64,000 nucleotides of DNA, taken from assembly GCA_004554455.1 (NCBI GenBank), contig SFMG01000006.1:17623-81622 (forward strand), written 5' to 3'. Position numbers and translations under genes: made by a program. Shown in pieces: positions 58,572 to 64,000 of this stretch. The stretch is from Bacteroidales bacterium (GTDB lineage: Bacteria; Bacteroidota; Bacteroidia; Bacteroidales; UBA932). Under the pieces are notes generated by a model. It was given only the letters and a program-made list of their open reading frames with translations, did no database searches and was not told where the DNA came from. Position 1 is the stretch's first letter, and the number at the start of each line of letters is the position of its first letter.

Positions 58572-60986
58572 ATGAAGAAACTGGACAGGTTCATCTTGAA
58601 GTCGTTCCTGGGGCCTATGGCCGCAGTCTTCTTCGTGGTCCTGTTCATCCTCGTGATGCAGTTCCTCTGGCTCTACATCGACGAACTCGTCGGAAAGGGC
58701 CTGGGACTCGGCGTCATCCTGGAGTTCCTCGGCTGGGGCTGCTGCACCATCATCCCGACCGCCCTGCCTCTGGCAGTGCTGCTGGCTTCGATGATGACCC
58801 TGGGCAACCTTGCCGAGAACAACGAGCTGCTGGCCATCAAGGCGGCCGGCATATCCCTGGGCAGGGTGCTTGCGCCTATGAGTGTGGTCGCCGTGCTGAT
58901 ATGCATAGGCGCCTTCTTCGCCTCGAACAACCTCATACCGCTATCGTATCAGAAGATATATACCCTGAGAAACGATATACTCCGTACGAAGAACGAGATA
59001 AAGATCCCGGAAAACACCTTCTACGACGGTATCGACGGCTACGTGCTGCGCATCGACAGACGCGACGACGAAAGCGGGATGATGCACGGCGTCATCGTAT
59101 ATAACCACAGTTCGAACAAGGGCAACGTGAGCCTTACGCTGGCTGATTCGGCGCTGATGGACATATCCGACAACAAGAAGTACCTGACTTTCGAGCTCTT
59201 CGACGGCATCAACTACGAAGAGACGAATACGCGCAAGTACCGCGACACTACGCTGCAGTTCCAGAAGATACGCTTCTCCCATCAGGAGCTGCGCATATCC
59301 CTTGAGAACTACGCCTTCCAGAAATCAGACGACAGCGAGTTCCGCAATGAGGTCAAGGCCATGAACCTGGAGAGACTGCGCTACCAGAAGGATTCCATAG
59401 GCGGGGATAACCGTACTCTGCTCGAAAACCACTATTCCGGCCTGATGCAAGGACGGCAGCCGCGCTACTCCCGTCAGCTGGACACCTCCGCGACGGGGAT
59501 ACGCTGCGACTTCGAGCCGGAGGGACTCTGCACCTGGAACAGTCTGGAAAAGGAACTGGCGGCGGTGGACAGGGCTGGGAATGCGGCCAACGAGATGGTC
59601 TCCACCCTGACCTCATACGCGATGGAGTCCTATCAGAACAACTTCCTTCTGAGGCGCATTGACGAGGGCATATTCAAGAAATTCGCGCTCGCCCTGGCCT
59701 GTTTCATCTTCTTTTTCATCGGGGCGCCGATAGGGGCCCTGCTCCGCAAGGGCGGTCTGGGCATCTCGGCCATAATCTCCGTCCTCTTTTTTGTGTTGTA
59801 CTGGGTCATAGACGTGGTGGGCAGCAAGTTGGCCAGGGACGGTGCCGTGGGTTCATTCTTCGGCGTCTTCGTATCCTCCTTCGTGCTGCTGCCTATAGGT
59901 GCCTACCTTACCTGGAAGGCTGTCAACGACTCATCCCTTTTCAATGGCGATTCAATGAAATCCTGGTTCAGAAAACTTAAAATGAAAGTTGTCGGCTTCT
60001 TCCGCAAGCCGCGCATAGTGTATATGGGTACGCCTGAGTTCGCGGTGGCTCCGCTGGAGGCCATTCTGAAGAAGGGCTACAAGGTACAGGCCGTGGTCAC
60101 GGTCCCGGACAAGGCGAGCGGGCGCGGTCTGAAGGTGAACGAGAGCGCAGTGAAGAAGTATGCCGTGGCCCGCGGGATACCGGTCTATCAGCCGGAAAAG
60201 CTCAGGGACCCGGAGTTCATAGAGGCGATGAAGGCCCTGAAAGCGGACCTCTTTGTGGTGGTTGCCTTCAGGCTGCTGCCGCGTGAAGTGTGGGAAATAC
60301 CGCGCCTGGGCACTTTCAACCTCCACGCAGCCCTGCTGCCGCAGTACAGGGGCGCCGCTCCTATCAACTGGGCGGTAATCAACGGCGAGAATGTCAGCGG
60401 TGTGACCACTTTCCTTATCGACGACGGAGTCGATACCGGAAACATAATGATGCGCGAACAAGTTCACATAGGGGAGAACGACACTGCGGGAGACCTGCAC
60501 GACAGACTTATGGAAGTCGGCTCCAGGGTGGTTGTGGACACCATAGAGGGCCTGCTCTCCGGCGATATGGAGCTCAGGCTCCAGAAGAGCTTCATCCAGG
60601 GCGACGAGCAGCTCAAGCCGGCTCCGAAGCTCAACAGGGATATCTGTCATATCGATTGGAACGCAAGTTCCCGCAAAATACGCAATCTCATCAGGGGCCT
60701 CAGCCCTTATCCGGCCGCCTGGACCTCTTTCGAGCCGCTTGATTCCGATGCGGCTCCGCTTGAACTGAAAATATATTCTGCCAGCATCGCCTCTGCCGCC
60801 ATACTCGAGGGTCACGAGGACTGCGCTCCCGGCACAATATGGAGTGACTCCCGCAGCTATCTGGCAATAAGGACAGCCGACGGGGCTCTGCTCATCGACG
60901 AACTTCAGCTTTCAGGCAAGAAGCGTATGGATGTCCGCAGTTTCCTCGCCGGCTGGCACAAGGCCTCCGAATACAGGGCCAACTGA
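58572..60986 (+). CDS. LptF/LptG permease fused to methionyl-tRNA formyltransferase
   Basis: A single 804-residue frame joining two proteins. Residues 1 to about 460 are an LptF/LptG permease: KLDRFILKSFLGP, three N-terminal helices, a periplasmic jellyroll (about 100-350) and three C-terminal helices ending LTWKAVNDSS. Residues about 477-804 are a full Fmt, which formylates Met-tRNAi: VYMGTPEFAV, FNLHAALLPQYRG with catalytic Asn and His, IDDGVDTGN with Asp, and a complete C-terminal OB-type domain. No stop separates them. In-frame ATGs at 59955 and 59982 could allow separate Fmt synthesis. Either a true fusion or an error; the clean frame favours a true fusion. Confidence 0.85.
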   Translation: MKKLDRFILKSFLGPMAAVFFVVLFILVMQFLWLYIDELVGKGLGLGVILEFLGWGCCTIIPTALPLAVLLASMMTLGNLAENNELLAIKAAGISLGRVLAPMSVVAVLICIGAFFASNNLIPLSYQKIYTLRNDILRTKNEIKIPENTFYDGIDGYVLRIDRRDDESGMMHGVIVYNHSSNKGNVSLTLADSALMDISDNKKYLTFELFDGINYEETNTRKYRDTTLQFQKIRFSHQELRISLENYAFQKSDDSEFRNEVKAMNLERLRYQKDSIGGDNRTLLENHYSGLMQGRQPRYSRQLDTSATGIRCDFEPEGLCTWNSLEKELAAVDRAGNAANEMVSTLTSYAMESYQNNFLLRRIDEGIFKKFALALACFIFFFIGAPIGALLRKGGLGISAIISVLFFVLYWVIDVVGSKLARDGAVGSFFGVFVSSFVLLPIGAYLTWKAVNDSSLFNGDSMKSWFRKLKMKVVGFFRKPRIVYMGTPEFAVAPLEAILKKGYKVQAVVTVPDKASGRGLKVNESAVKKYAVARGIPVYQPEKLRDPEFIEAMKALKADLFVVVAFRLLPREVWEIPRLGTFNLHAALLPQYRGAAPINWAVINGENVSGVTTFLIDDGVDTGNIMMREQVHIGENDTAGDLHDRLMEVGSRVVVDTIEGLLSGDMELRLQKSFIQGDEQLKPAPKLNRDICHIDWNASSRKIRNLIRGLSPYPAAWTSFEPLDSDAAPLELKIYSASIASAAILEGHEDCAPGTIWSDSRSYLAIRTADGALLIDELQLSGKKRMDVRSFLAGWHKASEYRAN

Positions 60987-63080
60987 TTATTTCTTCACAA
61001 TTCCCAGTTTCTCGAGCAGGGCTTCTGGCTGAGGGTCGTGACCGCGGAAATTGCGGTAGAGCACGGCCTCGTCTTCGGTGCTGCCCTTTGAGAGTATGTT
61101 CTCGCGGAATGAATCCGAAACCTCGCGGTTGAAGATGCCCTTCTCCTTGAAGAGAGAGAAGGCGTCCGCCTCGAGCACTTCCGCCCACTTGTAGGAATAG
61201 TAGCCCGCTGCATAGCCGCCGGTGAAGATGTGGCCGAAGGCAGGGCTGATTGCGCATTCCGGAGCGGAATAGATCACCTTCGAAGACTTCAGCGCGTCTT
61301 TCTCGAAGCTCAGCGCATCCTCCTCAGGCAGGGCCTCGAGCTCGTGCCAGGCCATATCGAGTATGCCGAACTGGAGCTGGCGTACCTGATAGTAGGCGGC
61401 GAGGTAGTTCTTGGATGCCACCAGCTTCTCTATGAGTTCCTCCGGTATGGTCTCCCCGCTCCTGTAGTCCTTCGCGAAGAGGGAGAGATACTCCGGCTCG
61501 AAGGAGAAGTTCTCCATTATCTGGGACGGGAGTTCCACGAAGTCCCTGGCCACGTTGGTGCCTGTCTGGGAGCCGTAGCGGCCCTGGGCCAGAATGCCGT
61601 GGAGGGCGTGTCCGAACTCGTGGAGGAAGGTGTTGAATTCGTCGTGGGTAAGCAGGGACGGGCTGTCGGCTGTCGGCTTGGTGAAATTGGTGACTATGCT
61701 TATGAACGGCCTCTGCTCCACACCATCGACTATCCTTTGTCCGCGGAATTCCGTCATCCACGCTCCGCCCCTCTTGCTCTCGCGAGGGAAGAAGTCGGCG
61801 TAGAAGAGGGCCAGATGGCTGCCGTTTTCGTCCTTGACGTCATATACTTTGACATCCTTGTGGTAGCCGGGGATATCCTTGCGCTCCTCGAAGCTGATGC
61901 CGTAAAGTCTGTTTGCGAGCTCGAAGACGGCCGGAATGCAGTTCTCCAGGCGGAAGTAAGGCTTCAGGGCCTCGTCGCTGAGTGCGAATTCCGCATCCTT
62001 GTAGCGCTCTGACCAATAGCTGAAATCCCAAGGCATAAGTTCGCTGTCTTCGAAGCCGTTTGCCTTGGCGTAGGCCAGCACTTCGGCCACTTCCCTCTTT
62101 GCGGCAGGCACGGACGGGGCGAGCAGCTGCTCCAGGAAAGCGTCCACCGTAGCGGGATTCTTGGCCATCCTCTCCTCCAGGGCATATTCGGCGTAGTTCC
62201 CGTAGCCGAGCAGTTTCGCGATCCTGATTCTCAGGTCAATTATCTTGCGTACGTTCTCGCAGTTGTCGAACTCGCCTCCCACGGCCTTTGTATTGTAGGC
62301 CATATACATTTCTTTGCGCAGTTCGCGGCATTCGCTGAACTTCATGAAAGGTGCGTAGCTCGGATAGGAGAGGTCATATACCCAGCCTTCCAGTCCTTTC
62401 TCGGCAGCGGCGGACGCGCCCATTTCGCGCACATAGTCCGGCAGGCCAGCGAGCTGGCAGCTGTCAGTGATGTTCAGGGTATATGCGTTGGTGGCGGAAA
62501 GTACGTTCTTCTTGAACTTGAGCTGCACCAGGGAGAGTTCCTCGACGAGCTTGCTGTAGATCTCCTTGTCCTCGTCGGAGAGATTGGCACCGTTGCGGGT
62601 GAAGCTTCTGTAGCAATCCTCGAGCAGTCTCATCTGGTCCGGCTCCAGTCCGAGTTCCTCCCTTTTCTCATAGACGGCCTTCACTTTCCTGAAGAGTCCG
62701 GCGTTGAGGGTGGAATACATCGAGAGTTCGGTGGTCATAGGAGTGATTTTCTCCGCAATCTCCTGCATCTCGTCGTTGGTGTCGGCCTCCATCAGGTTGT
62801 AGAAGATGCCGGCGACCCTCTCGAAGTCCAGTCCGCTGTTCTCCAGGGCCACGATGGTGTTGTCGAAATCCGGTTCGGCGCTGTTCGCGACTATGGCGTC
62901 GATTTCGGCCTTGGCCTTCGCTATGGTGGCCTCGAAAGCCGGGAGATAATGCTTGTTTTCGATCTTGTCGAACTGTGGCGCACCGTAAGGGAGCGTCGAT
63001 TCATTCAGAAGCGGGTTTTCCATTTTGCAAGAGCTGATTGTAAGTGTCAGCAGCAGGCCGGCTGCAAGTGTCTTATTCAT
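60987..63080 (-). CDS. M3 family oligopeptidase lipoprotein (Dcp/OpdA-like)
   Basis: A 697-residue zinc metallopeptidase. The signal peptide ends in ISSC (Cys about 17), so it is predicted to be a lipoprotein exposed to the periplasm. The helical N-terminal domain (about 30-350) is followed by the M3 catalytic domain with HEFGHALHG (about residue 470) and the downstream Glu in NFSFEPEYL. Such enzymes release dipeptides from short peptides, which would suit peptides imported by the SusCD locus, although the two are not linked. It abuts the fmt stop tail to tail. Confidence 0.92.
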   Translation of the reverse strand: MNKTLAAGLLLTLTISSCKMENPLLNESTLPYGAPQFDKIENKHYLPAFEATIAKAKAEIDAIVANSAEPDFDNTIVALENSGLDFERVAGIFYNLMEADTNDEMQEIAEKITPMTTELSMYSTLNAGLFRKVKAVYEKREELGLEPDQMRLLEDCYRSFTRNGANLSDEDKEIYSKLVEELSLVQLKFKKNVLSATNAYTLNITDSCQLAGLPDYVREMGASAAAEKGLEGWVYDLSYPSYAPFMKFSECRELRKEMYMAYNTKAVGGEFDNCENVRKIIDLRIRIAKLLGYGNYAEYALEERMAKNPATVDAFLEQLLAPSVPAAKREVAEVLAYAKANGFEDSELMPWDFSYWSERYKDAEFALSDEALKPYFRLENCIPAVFELANRLYGISFEERKDIPGYHKDVKVYDVKDENGSHLALFYADFFPRESKRGGAWMTEFRGQRIVDGVEQRPFISIVTNFTKPTADSPSLLTHDEFNTFLHEFGHALHGILAQGRYGSQTGTNVARDFVELPSQIMENFSFEPEYLSLFAKDYRSGETIPEELIEKLVASKNYLAAYYQVRQLQFGILDMAWHELEALPEEDALSFEKDALKSSKVIYSAPECAISPAFGHIFTGGYAAGYYSYKWAEVLEADAFSLFKEKGIFNREVSDSFRENILSKGSTEDEAVLYRNFRGHDPQPEALLEKLGIVKK

Positions 63081-63090
63081 ATATATACTG

Positions 63091-63492
63091 TTATGGCTTG
63101 TTTCTGTTTGCGCGCCGCAAAGTTAGCGAAACTTTTTCGATGTCATAAATCAAGCCCTCGCGCTGTTTGTAGCTGATGTCATATATGGACAGCTCCAGAT
63201 GGTCCCCATACTGCGCCACCGCCGTCACCCTGTTCCCGGAGAAGCCCATTCCCAGCAGTTTCATCAGCGGTATTTCCCTGCAGCCATCTTCCAGCAGCGA
63301 ATTCAATATGGTATAATTCCGCTCTATTTCCTGTATGCTCCTCCTGCGGGCCGTGCGGGCGCTGCTGTTCTTGCGGTTGTAATAATCCCAGCGACACTGA
63401 TCGCAACAGAATTTCATAGTGCTCCTCAGGGATACGAAACCGTCTCCGCATTCCAGACAGACCGATTTTTGCTGCTTGTATTCCTTGCTCAT
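63091..63492 (-). CDS. Zinc-finger protein of unknown function
   Basis: A 133-residue protein starting at ATG 63492 (MSKEYKQQ). The N-terminus has a treble-type zinc finger: CLECG then CCDQCRWDYYNRK. The rest is Arg-rich and mixed helix/strand (SARTARRRSIQEIERNY) with a C-terminal LSIYDI strand region. Short proteins of this type recur in Bacteroidales without assigned function. It has a -7 element (63514-63521) directly upstream, and its 3' end carries the M3 promoter. Confidence 0.7.
   Translation of the reverse strand: MSKEYKQQKSVCLECGDGFVSLRSTMKFCCDQCRWDYYNRKNSSARTARRRSIQEIERNYTILNSLLEDGCREIPLMKLLGMGFSGNRVTAVAQYGDHLELSIYDISYKQREGLIYDIEKVSLTLRRANRNKP
63118..63125 (-). promoter_or_regulatory. 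-7 element for M3 peptidase (TAACTTTG)
   Basis: On the minus strand TAACTTTG lies inside the 3' end of the zinc-finger gene, 37 bases before the M3 ATG at 63080. No clear -33. Confidence 0.5.
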
Positions 63493-63748
63493 AACACAAT
63501 CTGCTCTATGTGGCAAATGTAAGCGGTAGCGGCCCTCAAATATCCCAACAATTCACTTTCAAGAGGCATTCAATAATCCGGAAGCGAATTGAATTTTCAA
63601 AATTCCATACAAAATTCACAAATGCCCTTTTTTGCAGAAATTTTTTGAGAATCGGGCCTTGCGTCGTTCTTATGCTTTTCTTTGTTTCCAACCTGCAGGA
63701 GCGCTCCAATGGCGGGGAACTTATGATTAACAAACCAATGCTTTCTAA
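63493..63748. other. Intergenic region upstream of SSB-like gene
   Basis: About 250 bases, AT-rich in the middle. It holds the zinc-finger gene promoter at its left end. For the rightward gene only an imperfect -7 (TTTCTTTG near 63677) was seen. No RNA gene or terminator was recognised. Confidence 0.4.
63514..63521 (-). promoter_or_regulatory. -7 element for zinc-finger gene (TACATTTG)
   Basis: TACATTTG on the minus strand, 21 bases before the ATG at 63492, matches TAnnTTTG. Confidence 0.5.
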
Positions 63749-63937
63749 ATGGAACAGATTAACAGGGTGGAGCTCCGAGGAATAGTCGGAAACACCCACT
63801 ACTACGACGCGGCAGACGGCGGACAGGCCTTCGCCCGCATTTCACTCGTGACCAAGCACGCCTATCACAAGCCGAGCACAGGTGAGGATATCGTGGAGAG
63901 TACCTGTTATCAATACAAGATAATTATCAAAACTTAA
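63749..63937 (+). pseudogene. SSB-like gene, interrupted after about 50 codons
   Basis: The frame begins MEQINRVELRGIVGNTHYYD and continues FARISLVTKHAYHK...EDIVEST, matching the N-terminal OB-fold strands of single-stranded DNA-binding proteins of Bacteroidota. After about residue 53 the sequence changes to CYQYKIIIKT and stops at 63937, where the family would continue with a Trp-His-Asn type strand. The change at about 63905-63908 looks like an insertion junction rather than a natural end. The remaining half would lie beyond the window if an element is inserted. Confidence 0.6.
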
Positions 63938-64000
63938 CGGTAATACAAGTTCGTACGTCCTTTTCTTCTTGATTCTTTCATATCTTTCTTTTGATAATCA
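63934..64000 (-). CDS. C-terminus of an unidentified protein, partial (possible transposase)
   Basis: On the minus strand an open frame runs in from beyond 64000 and ends at TAA (63936-63934). The visible end is basic: KKDMKESRRKGRTNLYYR. Its stop is about 27 bases from the point where the SSB-like gene breaks off, as is usual for a transposase near the end of an insertion sequence. Too short to identify. Confidence 0.35.
   Translation of the reverse strand, partial: DYQKKDMKESRRKGRTNLYYR

Noticed and set aside
1..64000. CRISPR arrays, rRNA genes, prophage
   Set aside because: No regularly spaced repeats, rRNA-like stretches or phage structural genes were found on reading through.

Overview
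The window looks like chromosome from a member of the Bacteroidota, most likely order Bacteroidales. The evidence is two SusC/SusD pairs, type IX secretion (T9SS) style sorting domains, PorV/PorQ-like barrels, an Rnf complex preceded by an RseC-like gene, a DUF2723 protein and a MalQ with an N-terminal CBM20. Many genes also carry the Bacteroidetes -7 promoter element TAnnTTTG, often only a few bases before the start codon. Base composition is GC-rich, and this produces many long antisense shadow frames that are not annotated. The genus cannot be fixed from the sequence.

Layout. 1-4023: DUF2723 membrane protein and an rRNA-type methyltransferase. 4029-29205: the standout region, a two-armed locus built around two divergent susC genes (divide at about 14.15-14.61 kb). 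Each arm runs outward as SusC, SusD, large lipoprotein, an intercistronic hairpin, a subtilisin-like (S8) protease and, at the outer end, a PorV/PorQ-like barrel. The right arm carries three additional genes: a small lipoprotein, a FISUMP-type lipoprotein and a second, CTD-bearing S8 protease. I read this as a surface proteolysis and peptide-uptake locus. 29218-36162: nucleoside transporter, then divergently tgt, an LptF/G permease, a NapH-like polyferredoxin, a Tat-exported aldo/keto reductase and a CYTH protein. 36185-38441: malQ, and upstream of it a short transcription unit with its own promoter, an 11-codon ORF and a terminator. 38442-45678: ispF, tRNA-Gln, tRNA-Met, then a small membrane protein, mutL, rhomboid, EEP hydrolase and tsaC, followed by an outer-membrane protein and a DUF819 permease.

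45708-53462 (minus strand) is one long apparent operon: zinc-ribbon coiled coil, dnaB, rseC-like gene and rnfBCDGEA. Then come merR and two M23 peptidases (minus strand), divergent from alaS. alaS is followed by one continuous reading frame that joins an LptF/G permease to a complete methionyl-tRNA formyltransferase. The window closes with an M3 peptidase lipoprotein, a zinc-finger protein, an SSB-like gene that loses family similarity partway along, and the tail of another gene on the minus strand, which together suggest a mobile element junction.

How parts may work together. In the central locus, surface S8 proteases would cut protein, SusD and SusE-position lipoproteins would bind products, and SusC would import peptides with TonB energy. 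The PorV/Q-like barrels may help deliver the CTD-bearing proteases. The rest is housekeeping: lipopolysaccharide export, tRNA modification and charging, DNA replication and repair, Rnf ion-pumping electron transfer and murein turnover. No CRISPR array, rRNA, phage or complete insertion sequence was seen.
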